A stretch of DNA of 64,000 bases from Coriobacteriaceae bacterium. Its GTDB lineage: Bacteria > Actinomycetota > Coriobacteriia > Coriobacteriales > Atopobiaceae. Each line of letters starts with the position of its first letter. Position 1 is the first letter of the stretch. Both the position numbers and the translations under genes were made by a program. Of the stretch, positions 1 to 9,277 are shown piece by piece. The stretch lies in NCBI GenBank assembly GCA_004557505.1, contig SFGZ01000007.1:1-64000 (forward strand). The letters run 5' to 3'. A model generated the notes under the pieces. It saw only the letters and a list, made by a program, of their open reading frames with translations. It did no database searches and was not told the origin of the DNA.

Positions 1-98
1 ATGGGCTTGTCGTAGACCGGCAGCAGCTGCTTGCTGGTGACCGTGGTGAGCGGGTAGAGCCGCGTGCCGGAGCCGCCGGCCAGGATGATGCCCTTCAT
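1..98 (-). CDS. rmlA: Glucose-1-phosphate thymidylyltransferase, N-terminal fragment (cut by window edge)
   Basis: Only the first 32 codons are inside the window, starting at the ATG complementary to 96-98. They contain the nucleotide-binding signature GGSGTRLYP followed by SKQLLPVYDKP, the hallmark start of RmlA/RfbA. The family joins dTTP and glucose-1-phosphate to make dTDP-glucose, the first step of dTDP-rhamnose and other dTDP-sugars. It lies downstream of and in the same direction as the polysaccharide genes that follow, so it probably feeds sugar donors to that locus. The rest of the gene lies to the left of the window. Confidence 0.93.
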   Translation of the reverse strand, partial: MKGIILAGGSGTRLYPLTTVTSKQLLPVYDKP

Positions 99-585
99 GC
101 AGACAGCTCCCCTCGCTTTGCAATGCCTTACGTTTGTTCAATGATACGCATGCCGCTGGCGCACTTGGCTGGTGAGAGTCAACCAACACGGTAACCATGC
201 AAAAATAGATGCGCTGAGCGAGGGCGCATCCTAGGGGCAGGAGGCAATCAAACGATGGGGGCGCTACCCGGAAGGCCCGCTCTCCTGTCCCCTCCATCCG
301 TCCGAAACGGCACCGGAAAGGCCCGCCGCCGGCCAACCGTTTACTTATTCTCCGATGGCCGCCATCAAATTACCGCAACAGGGAGAGAGGTGAAAATCCG
401 CTGCACAGAGCGGCCACCCTAGCCCGCTCGCGCAGGCAAACGCAGGGGAAGGGGGCATGGACACCGAGAAGCGCTCGCATCAGAGGCCTTTGGGGCTGGT
501 CCATCGTGAGCCGACGCCGTTATGCCGCTCGCCCTATGCTGGACACCCCCTCGCGTTGCGGCAGCGCATGCCCATCTTTCCACAC
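99..585. other. Intergenic spacer between wzy and rmlA
   Basis: No convincing gene is seen; reading frames here lack a ribosome site and recognisable motifs. The spacer presumably holds the rmlA promoter and the end of the wzy transcript. Near its right edge lies one copy of a GC-rich direct repeat (545-563) whose second copy (606-624) is inside the 3' end of wzy. Confidence 0.5.
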
Positions 586-624
586 TCATGGCTCGGAACT
601 GCGGGCACCCCCCTCGCGTTGCGG
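545..624. repeat. Direct repeat pair at the 3' end of wzy
   Basis: The 15-base core CCCCTCGCGTTGCGG occurs at about 549-563 and again at about 610-624, offset by 61 bases. Bases just outside the core are also similar. The second copy is translated as the last residues of Wzy (PQREGG region), so the protein's tail may have been extended or replaced by a duplication. No hairpin with a T-run was seen here. Confidence 0.6.
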
Positions 625-1983
625 CGCAGACCCGCTTGGTGCGCCGTGGGCCGCCTTTGTGCAAAGACGCATGAGCTCTGTCTTCCCACCGCCGAAGAAG
701 AGAAAGACGCAATAGATTGCGAACAGGTACAGGAGACGGTTGAGCATCGGGATGCAGAAGAAGCCCTCATAGAATTTATTGGAGAAGAACGACAGGAGAA
801 GCGCGTAGGCAACTATTGAATAGATGATAATCCACATGCTGTGAAATGGGCCACCGTCTGCCTTCCTTGCCTGGCGATATACCAACCACGAAATGGCCGC
901 CATCAGGACCGTGAGAACAAAACAGCCAAGATAGCCAAAGTCATAGATGAACGCATAGAACGTCGTGTAGACGTTTCCCGTCGCATATCCATTGATCTGA
1001 TTGAACGGCAAATCGTACTGATAGACAAATTCGGGAATCCCAAAATGCATGCCGACCCAGCGAATGGAGTTCCTGAAAGTCATATAGCCCCAGATTGATC
1101 TCTTGGCTTCATGCATTCCAGACTGGATAAATGTGTCTAGGTTTGGTATTTGGGCACCAATGTATGCAGACATATACGTCGTGTGGTCAGACGACGTGAC
1201 ACGACCCTGCACCACCTGTGCCACAAGTGGAAAGGTGGCCAGGAAGACAGCTAAAAGTATTGCTATGCAGGCCACCGTTCTCATACGAATCTCTGGGAAA
1301 CGGCCGTCTCTGATTCTTCTCAAGAGGAGATACGCTATCGCCGTGCTAAAGAAGAAGCCAACCGCCATGGTACGACTTGCGTTGACAACCTCAATCGAGG
1401 CAGCAAGCATCAGGCCGATCAGACAAAGCAGGGGGTCTGCCTTTTTGAAGACAAGAGCCTGGGCAAGCAGCAGTCCGAAGACGTAGCCGAGCACTCCCGA
1501 GGCACTCACGAGCTGCTTGAGGGGGAAGCCATAGACATTGGCTCCTGCGTCTGTGAACTTCACGACAGAGTTGAACCTGCCGATCGATCCCGCAATGCTT
1601 GAAGCTGGAAATGAAACGCTTATCTGGTAGACCGACCAGACAAGCACGGCGGCTTCCAGCAGGACGAAGGCGACAAGGGCGCCACGGTGGTTCGGCAGCA
1701 ACCAATCCGCCTCTTTTTGCCCCGCCCGCGTCTCTTCGTGCCTACCAGGCAATGACATCCCGTAAGAGACCAGGCAGAAGACGAGGACGGAGCCACCAAC
1801 GACGAGGAAGACGGTGCCGCTCATGGAATACTGCCAGCGCTCGCTGAAGAGAAGCGTGAACAAGGCGCAGGCCGCAAATCCAAGCGAGAACAAAAATGGG
1901 GGCGATATTGGGTCTTTGCCGCTCCAGCGATACATCAGGAAGCAAAGGCTTGCAAGGACGAGCAGCAGGCAGACAAGGGTCAC
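586..1983 (-). CDS. wzy: Polysaccharide repeat-unit polymerase (Wzy-like membrane protein)
   Basis: A 465-residue protein that is hydrophobic throughout, with about ten or more membrane segments and a long extracytoplasmic loop near residues 255-320. This is the usual shape of O-antigen/capsule polymerases, which join lipid-linked repeat units outside the membrane; sequence similarity in the family is weak, so the call rests on topology and context. The start is a GTG at 1981-1983, preceded by AGGAAG at seven bases. The gene begins just after the OCD-family gene and closes the run of polysaccharide genes. The last 30 residues are hydrophilic, contain a small direct repeat, and look unlike the rest. 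Confidence 0.72.
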   Translation of the reverse strand: MTLVCLLLVLASLCFLMYRWSGKDPISPPFLFSLGFAACALFTLLFSERWQYSMSGTVFLVVGGSVLVFCLVSYGMSLPGRHEETRAGQKEADWLLPNHRGALVAFVLLEAAVLVWSVYQISVSFPASSIAGSIGRFNSVVKFTDAGANVYGFPLKQLVSASGVLGYVFGLLLAQALVFKKADPLLCLIGLMLAASIEVVNASRTMAVGFFFSTAIAYLLLRRIRDGRFPEIRMRTVACIAILLAVFLATFPLVAQVVQGRVTSSDHTTYMSAYIGAQIPNLDTFIQSGMHEAKRSIWGYMTFRNSIRWVGMHFGIPEFVYQYDLPFNQINGYATGNVYTTFYAFIYDFGYLGCFVLTVLMAAISWLVYRQARKADGGPFHSMWIIIYSIVAYALLLSFFSNKFYEGFFCIPMLNRLLYLFAIYCVFLFFGGGKTELMRLCTKAAHGAPSGSAPQREGGARSSEP

Positions 1984-1994
1984 GTCTTCACTTC

Positions 1995-3005
1995 CTAACG
2001 GCCAAAATCAAAGAGGCTTCCAAGTCCCCTTGCGCGGGCGCGTCTCATCAACCATGTTGCCACAGAAACGTCGACGAAGGAGAGCCCGATGGCATTGAAG
2101 TATATGAACTGGTCGTCGGATGTCCTGCCGGGCTTGTCGCCCATGACAATCTCTCCGAGGTCGGCGTAGATATCCTCGTCGCCAAGCAGACCCTCGTCGT
2201 ACATATGGGCGATGGTGGGAGACCCGCGGTGCTTCAGCGCGTGCCAGTTGTCGCACACGATCATGTCGGCCTTCTTGGAAACGGCGTACTCGTCCTCCCG
2301 TCCGCCAACGTGGCAGTAGAGGGCGCCGCCGGCAACCCAGTCGGCCTTGAGCGCAGGTACCTGGCCGCTGGTCGCGGTAACGATGATGTCCGCCCCGCTT
2401 ACGGCCTGTGACATGTCCGAGCCATAGGACTTCGCATCAAGTCCCTCCGCGCGCAGCTTCTCGGCAAGCGAGTCGGCATGCGCCGCTGTCCTTCCTGAGA
2501 CGCGCACAGAGATGCCGCTGCCTGTTGGCGCGAGCAGGCGGGCATGGTAGGCAGCCTGCTCCCCGGTGCCCACGAGGGCAACGGAGCGGACCTCCTTCCT
2601 AGCCAGATAGCGAGCCGCGAGGGCGTCCACCGCAGCCGTGCGGATGGAGGTGAGCATTGAGGCGTCCATGACGGCGACCGTGCCGCCATCCTCCATGCGC
2701 GAAAGCACCATGACTCCACCGACGTTGCGCAATCCGCGCCTTGAGGGGTTATCGGGGAACACCGAGACCCACTTCACGCCCGCGAGCCCCAGGGGCTTCA
2801 CCGTTGCGGGCATGCAGTTGATGCGATTCTGCGTGGACTGGTCAAAGACCTGCGAGGCTTTCTCGGGCAGGATCACCTCGCCCGCAGAATAGGCCCGAAA
2901 GCCGTCCTCAACGGCATCAACGACGCCTTCGACGTCGCCGTCCCAAGCGGTATGAAGCTCCGAGCGTGTGAGAAGCAGTGCAGAGGCATTGCCGTCGGCA
3001 GACAT
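1995..3005 (-). CDS. Ornithine cyclodeaminase / mu-crystallin family enzyme
   Basis: A 336-residue protein with the Rossmann segment VALVGTGEQAAYHARLL and downstream ADIIVTATSG, plus the family region around SIRTAAVDALAARYLAR. Members use NAD(P) to act on amino acids: ornithine cyclisation to proline, N-(carboxyethyl) amino acid oxidation (SbnB type), or imine reduction. I chose the ATG at 3003-3005 because GGGGAG lies seven bases upstream; an ATG five codons earlier (3018-3020) has no such site. The gene follows an ATP-grasp ligase after four bases, so the two are probably translated together. Within a capsule locus it may make or recycle an unusual amino acid used as a substituent. The exact substrate cannot be told. 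Confidence 0.8.
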   Translation of the reverse strand: MSADGNASALLLTRSELHTAWDGDVEGVVDAVEDGFRAYSAGEVILPEKASQVFDQSTQNRINCMPATVKPLGLAGVKWVSVFPDNPSRRGLRNVGGVMVLSRMEDGGTVAVMDASMLTSIRTAAVDALAARYLARKEVRSVALVGTGEQAAYHARLLAPTGSGISVRVSGRTAAHADSLAEKLRAEGLDAKSYGSDMSQAVSGADIIVTATSGQVPALKADWVAGGALYCHVGGREDEYAVSKKADMIVCDNWHALKHRGSPTIAHMYDEGLLGDEDIYADLGEIVMGDKPGRTSDDQFIYFNAIGLSFVDVSVATWLMRRARARGLGSLFDFGR

Positions 3006-3009
3006 AAGA

Positions 3010-4284
3010 TCACTCCCCATTGAGGTCGTCTACAAGGAACCGCGGGTATGCGCGGGTGTTGCTGGGGTCAAAGAGGCTGGTGAGCAGCTCTCGTCCGCCA
3101 TCATCCCTGACGGAGAGCGTGCGCAGGGCCCCCTTCATCGATGCCATGAGACCCGATGCGTTGGGAGAGCAGAAGTGCAGGTAGGCGAACACCTGCTGGG
3201 CCGATCCCCAGCCTGATATCTCATCCCCCACTGCATGCACGAGAACAGCTGCCACAAAGTTGGGGTCTCCCTCCAACTCGTCCAGGCCGTCGACAGATGC
3301 GATGCGCCCCGCCCGCAGGTGCGTGGGAAGCACGGCGTAGCACACGCCCTCGCGCGGCTCCGGCCTTGGCATGTCGTAGGGTTCCCCCGTGGCATCCGCG
3401 TACATGAGAGCCATCTGGTCTACGCCGCACAAGGCGCGCACCATGTGGTTGGTCATCGATCCCCCAAAGCGCAGTCCCGCCTCGTTGAACACGAACCGCC
3501 CATCGCGATGGAAGGCCTCGATCCATAGGGGGGCCTCGCGCAGGCCCAGGGACTCGATGAGGGCCCGCGCCTTGGCATCGACCTCGGCAAGGTATTGAGC
3601 CTGGTGTACGGAGGGCGCCACCTGAAGCGCCATGATGGGTGCCCCGCCCTCGCCCATGCGCTCGGAGTGCTTGTCTGCGATCCCCGTAAAGTAGGCACGG
3701 CCGCCATGCACGGTGTAGTGGACGATGACCGCCTCGCCTTCCACGAACTCCTCCACGAACGCCGTCCCCGTGGGAGAGAACTCCCGCGCCTTGGCAACCG
3801 CCGCAGCCAGCTCGTCTGCGTGGTGGCACTTGGAGAACCCCCGGCTACCGCTGCCATCCGCCGGCTTGACCACGACGGGGAATTCAACTGAGCCCGCATC
3901 GTCCGCGCAGAACTCGCGTGCGACGCAAATGCCATGCTCCCGGCAAAGCCTCTTGAACGTCGGCTTGTCCTCGAACGAGTCCCACTGCCTGCGGTCGCAC
4001 CAGCACGGAAGCCCAAGGGCCTCGCAGAGCTCTATGGTCCGCTCGATGTTGAACTCGTGTACGCCCGTCATGACCGCGTCGACCCGGGCTCGACGGCATC
4101 TCTGGGCCAGCTCGGCGATATCGGCCGTGCTCACGTTCCAGGCCTCGTCGGCAAGGCGCTTTGCAGGCGAATCAGAGGGGTCTAGGTAGTCCGTCACGAT
4201 AAGATGGTCGCCTTGGCCCTTCACGTATCGGGCAATCTCAGTCGATCCAATGGGCTTGCCGCCCATCAGAAGAATGGTTTTCAT
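3010..4284 (-). CDS. ATP-grasp ligase (second of a tandem pair)
   Basis: A 424-residue protein. After an N-terminal nucleotide-fold region beginning MKTILLMGGKPIGS come the ATP-grasp elements: FPVVVKPADGSGSRG (lysine and glycine-rich loop), FVEEFVEGE, and the metal-binding stretch FVFNEAGLRFGG. This carboxylate-amine ligase superfamily uses ATP to activate a carboxylate and form an amide or peptide bond. The start ATG at 4282-4284 overlaps the stop of the preceding ATP-grasp gene in an ATGA arrangement, so translation is coupled. Together with the DegT aminotransferase upstream, this suggests amide or amino-acid modification of a sugar. The substrate is unknown. Confidence 0.82.
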   Translation of the reverse strand: MKTILLMGGKPIGSTEIARYVKGQGDHLIVTDYLDPSDSPAKRLADEAWNVSTADIAELAQRCRRARVDAVMTGVHEFNIERTIELCEALGLPCWCDRRQWDSFEDKPTFKRLCREHGICVAREFCADDAGSVEFPVVVKPADGSGSRGFSKCHHADELAAAVAKAREFSPTGTAFVEEFVEGEAVIVHYTVHGGRAYFTGIADKHSERMGEGGAPIMALQVAPSVHQAQYLAEVDAKARALIESLGLREAPLWIEAFHRDGRFVFNEAGLRFGGSMTNHMVRALCGVDQMALMYADATGEPYDMPRPEPREGVCYAVLPTHLRAGRIASVDGLDELEGDPNFVAAVLVHAVGDEISGWGSAQQVFAYLHFCSPNASGLMASMKGALRTLSVRDDGGRELLTSLFDPSNTRAYPRFLVDDLNGE

Positions 4285-5489
4285 GGCTCCACTTCCACTC
4301 GCATGAATTCGTCCTCGTGCGCCCGGAACTCGTCCAACTCCTCGTGGCTGTCGAAGCGCAGGAAGCAGTTGCCGAAGGCGAAGTTCGCGGCGTCGAAGTT
4401 TTCTACGTGAGTGCCCGGGCTTGCCCAGATCGACTCCTTTACCAGGTGCTTCTCGGCAAATCCCGGCGCGTACCACATACCCCTAAACGTCCCTGTCTGC
4501 CGGGCGTGTACTATCTGCTGGTACCAGAATCCGTCGTAGTCTGGACTACGCACGCCCGTCACCGGCATACCGAGCGCAGCCTCAACCGCAGCACGGATAA
4601 GGTCGACGCCCGAGGCATGGCGCAGCATCTCGCACAGGTTGTTGCCACCTCCACGCGGGGACACCTCCATGATGTAGGGCTTTCCGTCGGTGGCCAGGCG
4701 GGTCTCGATGTTGTAGACGCCGCTCCCCAGGTGCAAGAGGTCGGCCAGCCGCTGTAACTCGCATTCGAGCTCAGCCCGCGCTTCAAGCGGCATCTCCGCC
4801 GGCATGCCATAGGCGGCTGGCGCATACGGGTTGCCGCAGGCGGGATCAAAGTACTGCGAGTCAAACGACACGCACGCAAAACGCCCATCCACGGTAAACC
4901 CGTCTGCGTCGCTCGAGGGGCATTTCTTCTCCAGGAACTGCTCCACAATGCAGCGCCCGCCGCGTGAGAAGTCCAGGGCGTGCTCGACAGCGGCTCGGAG
5001 CTGCCCCGGATCGTCCACGCGCGTGACGCCCTTGCTGCCGGCGGAGTCCACGGGCTTGGCGATGACGGGATACGTCAGGCCGCCGGCAGCCTCTACCGCA
5101 TCCTTGGCCGACGAGAATACGTGCAACTCCGGACAGTTGAAGCCGTTGTCGTGCAGGAAGGTGCGAAAGCGCTGCTTGTCTTGCAGCGTGCAGACGGCTT
5201 CGTGAGATCCCTGGAAGGGCAGCCCCAGCCTCGACGCCGCATAAGCTGCGCTCGTCACGCCCGGGTCCACCGCAAAGGACATGATGCCGTCGGCGCGCAC
5301 GTCCTTGGCCACCTTCAGCACGGCATCGCAGTCGATGACGCTCGCGTTCACGTACTCGTCGGCGTACGCATGCGCGTAGTTGTCGGGCAGGTAGTCACAG
5401 GTCACCACTCGTACGCCCAGCTCATGAGCGCTCTCGATCACGGGCATCGAGTAGCGCGATCCTCCCAGCAGGAGAAGCGTCTTAGGCAC
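4281..5489 (-). CDS. ATP-grasp ligase (first of a tandem pair)
   Basis: A 402-residue protein starting with the GTG at 5487-5489, with AAGGGGG nine bases upstream. The N-terminal domain (TLLLLGGSRYSMPVI) resembles the first domain of carbamoyl-phosphate synthase-like ATP-grasp enzymes. The core shows YPVIAKPVDSAGSKGV, IVEQFLEKKC and IMEVSPRGGGNNLCE, which supply ATP and metal ligands. It overlaps the aminotransferase gene by eight bases and the next ATP-grasp gene by four. Its pairing with a second, divergent ATP-grasp enzyme suggests two successive ligation steps, or a heteromeric ligase, acting on a polymer precursor. Substrates cannot be read from sequence. Confidence 0.82.
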   Translation of the reverse strand: MPKTLLLLGGSRYSMPVIESAHELGVRVVTCDYLPDNYAHAYADEYVNASVIDCDAVLKVAKDVRADGIMSFAVDPGVTSAAYAASRLGLPFQGSHEAVCTLQDKQRFRTFLHDNGFNCPELHVFSSAKDAVEAAGGLTYPVIAKPVDSAGSKGVTRVDDPGQLRAAVEHALDFSRGGRCIVEQFLEKKCPSSDADGFTVDGRFACVSFDSQYFDPACGNPYAPAAYGMPAEMPLEARAELECELQRLADLLHLGSGVYNIETRLATDGKPYIMEVSPRGGGNNLCEMLRHASGVDLIRAAVEAALGMPVTGVRSPDYDGFWYQQIVHARQTGTFRGMWYAPGFAEKHLVKESIWASPGTHVENFDAANFAFGNCFLRFDSHEELDEFRAHEDEFMRVEVEP

Positions 5490-6612
5490 AGGGACGCACC
5501 CCCTTCACGATGGCACAGATCCGATCCACATCCTCAAGCGACAGGTCCGCATACATGGGAAGGGCAAGCACCGTCGCGGCGGCATGAACCGCCGTCGGAG
5601 TACGCTCGCTCGCGTAGATGGCCCGGTAGCGCTCATAGTCGCTAATCAGCGGGTAGAAGTACTTACGCGCGCCCACGTTTCTTTTAGCCAACGCATCGAA
5701 CACGTCATCGCGCGTCGCACCGAACACGTCTGGCTCAAAGGTCACGGGCAGATAGGCGTAGTTGTGCCGCACGTTCTCGGCCGGCTGGAAGGTGCGCACG
5801 CCGGAAACGTCGGCAAGGTTCTCCCAGTAGCGCTCGGCAACCTTCTTACGCTTTGCGATCTCATCGTCCAGGTGACGCAGGTTGCACACGCCCATGGCTG
5901 CGCAGAACTCGTTCATCTTGGCATTGCCGCCCGAGTACACCACGCTCTCAGGCCCCACGATGCCGAAGTTCTTCCACTGTTCGAGCACCGGATACAGCGC
6001 AGTGTCCCTGAAGCACACGGCGCCACCCTCTATGGTGTTGAAGACCTTCGTGGCATGGAAGCTGAACATGGACGCGTCACCGAAATCGGCGATGCCGCGG
6101 CCATCGACCCTCACGTCGAAGGCGTGGGCCGCGTCATATATGACCTTGAGCCCATGCCGATCAGCGATATCCTGGATTGCCTTCACGTCGCAGGGCAGCC
6201 CATACACGTGTACCGGCACGATGGCAACCGTGCGCGGGGTGATGAGCTTCTCGACGCTCTCCGGGTCGAGCGTGAAGTCGTCAGCCTTGATGTCCGCAAA
6301 GACGGGCATCAGGTTCTTCCGCACGATGGCATGCGTGGTGCTTGCGAAGGAAAACGGCGTCGTTATGACCTCACTGTTCCGGGGCAGCTGCAAGGCCTCC
6401 AAGATGCATTCCAGCGCGCTGTGGCCATTCGTGAAGAGCGCGATGTTCTTCACGCCCAGGCGCTCCCTGAGCGCGGCCTCGAGCTTCCTGTGCTCTCGTC
6501 CCATGTTGGTGAGCCAGTGCGACTCCCACAGCGGCGCGATCTCCTCCAAATACTCCTCAAGGGGAGGCATGGAAGAGCGGGTCACGAGAATCCGATTCGA
6601 CTCATTGGACAT
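5482..6612 (-). CDS. DegT/DnrJ/EryC1/StrS-type PLP aminotransferase
   Basis: A 376-residue PLP enzyme of the sugar aminotransferase family, which puts an amino group on keto-sugars linked to nucleotides. FSFHATKVFNTIEGG contains the PLP-binding lysine, and the TNGHSALECILEAL and TPFSFASTTHAI regions fit the family. The ATG at 6610-6612 is chosen because AGAAAGG lies just upstream; a longer reading frame to 6681 has no ribosome site. A 74-base gap separates it from wzx. It probably makes an amino sugar or amino acid precursor for the polysaccharide, which the ATP-grasp ligases immediately downstream may acylate. Confidence 0.88.
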   Translation of the reverse strand: MSNESNRILVTRSSMPPLEEYLEEIAPLWESHWLTNMGREHRKLEAALRERLGVKNIALFTNGHSALECILEALQLPRNSEVITTPFSFASTTHAIVRKNLMPVFADIKADDFTLDPESVEKLITPRTVAIVPVHVYGLPCDVKAIQDIADRHGLKVIYDAAHAFDVRVDGRGIADFGDASMFSFHATKVFNTIEGGAVCFRDTALYPVLEQWKNFGIVGPESVVYSGGNAKMNEFCAAMGVCNLRHLDDEIAKRKKVAERYWENLADVSGVRTFQPAENVRHNYAYLPVTFEPDVFGATRDDVFDALAKRNVGARKYFYPLISDYERYRAIYASERTPTAVHAAATVLALPMYADLSLEDVDRICAIVKGVRPCA

Positions 6613-6686
6613 TGGATTGCTACCTTTCTTCGCTACGTCACATGCTCGGCATGAAAGCCAGCCTGCACACAAGAGCCTCACCTAGC

Positions 6687-8192
6687 TTAGGTTCCCTTCG
6701 GCCTGCTGGGAAACTTCCGCCCCAACCTTTCGGCGATACCCCTGGCGAACGGCATGGCATGCGGATCCTTCGTCACGAGGCACCAAGCCGCTGCCATCGC
6801 CACATATGCGACGGCCCCCACGAGCACCTCGAGAACAAGCTGCTTCACGCTTAAGCCCCACATACCATAGGAGAGGCCGGCGACAAGCCGGATGATCGCC
6901 GTCGTGATGGCCCCAATCACCGCATATGGCACCGCGTTTTTAACATACAGTGCCAGGGGGAGCTCCTTGCGAGTCACGCCGATCTGGACAAGCAGGACGG
7001 AGGTCTCTGCGCACACGGTCGCAATGGCCGCGCCCGTAGCGGCCAGCATGGGAACCAGCACGAGGTTCACGCACACATTGACCACCGCGCCTATGCACAC
7101 GGAAATCGTGAACATGTTGTCGCGATTCGTTGGAAGCAGGTACTGCCTTCCAAGCACGTTGGTCGTGGAAACCACGGGGATGATGAGGGCAAAGATGCAC
7201 ATGAGTATGTCGCAGTTCGCGAACTCGCCACCCAGGAAGATGGGGGCAAACTCATGAGCGATGCCCATGATCCCAAACGACATGGCGAAGGCCATGGCGA
7301 GCATGGCCCATATGGAGCTCTCCAGAAGTGAGCGCGCCTCGCGCCTGCGCCCAGCGGAGAGCTCGGCCGTCATCCTCGGCAGCATGACCGTACCCATTGC
7401 GGTAACAAGCGCCATGGGCATGCGCGAGAGCTTCTCTGAGTACTCGAGGTAGCCAACCTGTTCCATGTCCGTCATCACGCCAAGGATTATCTTGTCGAGC
7501 GTCACGTAGAAGCTGATCGCAATAACGGGGATGAAGAGCCGCAGGTTAGGGCCAAGGTGATAGCGCATTCCGGAAAGCGTTGGCCGGCGGACGCCCACAT
7601 AGCGACACAGGAAGGGCCAGAGAAGAACCTGGTTTGCCAGGAAGCTTCCGGCTATGGCGGCGCAATAGACCCAAAGATCGTCGCGGCTCTTCACGAATGC
7701 GAAGATGACAACCATGCTCAGAAGCTTCGTGACCATGGAGCGCATCGTTGGCATCCTAAACTCCTGAACGCCAAAGAAGAGCCAAGAGATGTCGAGCAGG
7801 GCGGAGAGAACCCACATCCCCCACACAAGCGTGACTATCGCTCCGCCGCGGGGGTTGGTGAGGGCGTACAGGCCGTATGCGACGGCCACGATAACGCCAA
7901 CCGCCAGCTGCGATCCGTACATGTCCCAGAAGGCCTTGGTACGCGCGCCTCTGTCGCTGCCACAGGCAGCAATCTCACGAACGCCATATGTGGACATACC
8001 CAGCGTGGCGAACATGACAAAGTAGTTCGTCACGGAATACGTGTACGAGTACACGCCCACCTGCTCGGCGCCAAGCACGCGCGAGAGGTAGGGGGTGGTG
8101 ACGAGCGGCACCAGAATCAGCAGGAGCTGGTATGCCGATTGATAGAGGTAGTTCCTCTTTATCGAGGGGGCGCGCTGGAGTTGGCCTTCCAT
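6687..8192 (-). CDS. wzx: Lipid-linked oligosaccharide flippase (Wzx-like, MOP superfamily)
   Basis: A 501-residue membrane protein with about twelve to fourteen hydrophobic segments. It starts with the family-typical NYLYQSAYQLLLILVPLVTT followed by PYLSRVLGAEQVGVYSYTYS. Wzx proteins move undecaprenyl-linked repeat units across the cytoplasmic membrane for polymerisation by Wzy. The start ATG has GAGGGTG upstream. It sits six bases after the GT2 gene, in the same transcript. Together with wzy and the priming transferase it marks a complete Wzx/Wzy-type pathway. Confidence 0.9.
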   Translation of the reverse strand: MEGQLQRAPSIKRNYLYQSAYQLLLILVPLVTTPYLSRVLGAEQVGVYSYTYSVTNYFVMFATLGMSTYGVREIAACGSDRGARTKAFWDMYGSQLAVGVIVAVAYGLYALTNPRGGAIVTLVWGMWVLSALLDISWLFFGVQEFRMPTMRSMVTKLLSMVVIFAFVKSRDDLWVYCAAIAGSFLANQVLLWPFLCRYVGVRRPTLSGMRYHLGPNLRLFIPVIAISFYVTLDKIILGVMTDMEQVGYLEYSEKLSRMPMALVTAMGTVMLPRMTAELSAGRRREARSLLESSIWAMLAMAFAMSFGIMGIAHEFAPIFLGGEFANCDILMCIFALIIPVVSTTNVLGRQYLLPTNRDNMFTISVCIGAVVNVCVNLVLVPMLAATGAAIATVCAETSVLLVQIGVTRKELPLALYVKNAVPYAVIGAITTAIIRLVAGLSYGMWGLSVKQLVLEVLVGAVAYVAMAAAWCLVTKDPHAMPFARGIAERLGRKFPSRPKGT

Positions 8193-8198
8193 CTCAAG

Positions 8199-9275
8199 TC
8201 ACCCTCTGCCAGCGGTGAGCTTCTTCAACATCCAGTAGCCCCAATAGAACCTCATGCGAAGGCATGCGAGGAGGATCCCGCTTCGCGTGCATCCGAGTGC
8301 CTTGCCGTCTACAAGCCGTGCTGCCCCCTCATACTCAGGAGACCTAACTACCTCAAGAAATTCGCGGTAGCGCTTTGACTCTGGGGCGGGGTTTGCGGGG
8401 TGGAAGAAGTACGTCTGCATCGACTTGTTGAGGTAGATGAACTTCCTGAGGCAGAGGCCGCGCTCGAACCGCCTGCCCTTGCCATGCTCATGGATGAACC
8501 GCTCGATGGCATGGTAGACGGCTTCGTATTTTCCAAAGGGCGCGGCACCGAACTTTCTCGTTATGGAGCCTGGGACATACCGATAGTAATAGGTGACTTT
8601 CTGCACATACGCTATTGAAGAAGCAAGCTCGAGGACGTCAAGGCTAAAGCAGCCGTCATCAAAGAGGCCCTTGAGCGCGGCATCGAACCGCAGGGAATTA
8701 TCTGTGATGAGCGACCTGCGTATCAGATAGTGCCAGGCTGCCCCGGTCCCCCTCAGTATCCTGATGTCGCCGCTCTCGATATTGGCAGGCCCCATGTTGA
8801 AGACGCCAAGCTGCACGGCATCAAGAGCATCGCGATCGCTTGAGCGAAACGGGGCGTTGGCAACGTGGTATGTCCGAGCCGATGTCCCGGGGTCGCCAGA
8901 AAAGGTGGCGTAGTCGGCAAGAACCACATCGTAGGAACCATTGTGCGTGGCCTCGAGCATGTTCTCCAGCGCATCTGGGGCAAGCAGGTCATCCGAGTCA
9001 AGCAGAAAGACGTAGTCTCCAGTCGCCTCGGCCAGCCCATCGTTACGCGCGGCACTCACGCCACCGTTCTCCTTGTGGATTACCTTGATGCGCGAGTCGC
9101 GGGCGGCATACGAGTCGGCAATGGCGCCGCTCCTGTCTGGGCTGCCATCGTCAACGAGAATCAGATCGATGTCTTGCAAGGTCTGGTTGATGACGCTCTC
9201 GATGCAGGGCACCAGGTATGGCTCCACGTTGTACATGGGTGCGATGACGCTGACTTTAGGCGAACGGGTGCTCAT
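8199..9275 (-). CDS. Family 2 glycosyltransferase
   Basis: A 358-residue cytoplasmic enzyme with a GT-A fold. VSVIAPMYNVEPYLVPCIES, LILVDDGSPDRSG, NGGVSAARNDGL and the DSDD metal-binding motif (FLLDSDD) are all present in the first 110 residues. The family transfers a sugar from a nucleotide donor to a growing lipid-linked chain. The C-terminal half (FIHEHGKGRRFERGLCLRKF) resembles capsule/EPS transferases, but the sugar is unknown. The ATG at 9273-9275 is preferred because GGGAG lies upstream and the motif begins immediately after; the frame is open to 9479 but lacks coding character there. It is the only classical glycosyltransferase in the visible locus. Confidence 0.9.
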   Translation of the reverse strand: MSTRSPKVSVIAPMYNVEPYLVPCIESVINQTLQDIDLILVDDGSPDRSGAIADSYAARDSRIKVIHKENGGVSAARNDGLAEATGDYVFLLDSDDLLAPDALENMLEATHNGSYDVVLADYATFSGDPGTSARTYHVANAPFRSSDRDALDAVQLGVFNMGPANIESGDIRILRGTGAAWHYLIRRSLITDNSLRFDAALKGLFDDGCFSLDVLELASSIAYVQKVTYYYRYVPGSITRKFGAAPFGKYEAVYHAIERFIHEHGKGRRFERGLCLRKFIYLNKSMQTYFFHPANPAPESKRYREFLEVVRSPEYEGAARLVDGKALGCTRSGILLACLRMRFYWGYWMLKKLTAGRG

Positions 9276-9277
9276 GG

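Noticed and set aside
3010..4476. Longer ATP-grasp frame starting at 4476
   Set aside because: The first 64 codons overlap the upstream ATP-grasp gene, are Arg/Gly-rich and lack a ribosome site; the ATG at 4284 begins the conserved domain.
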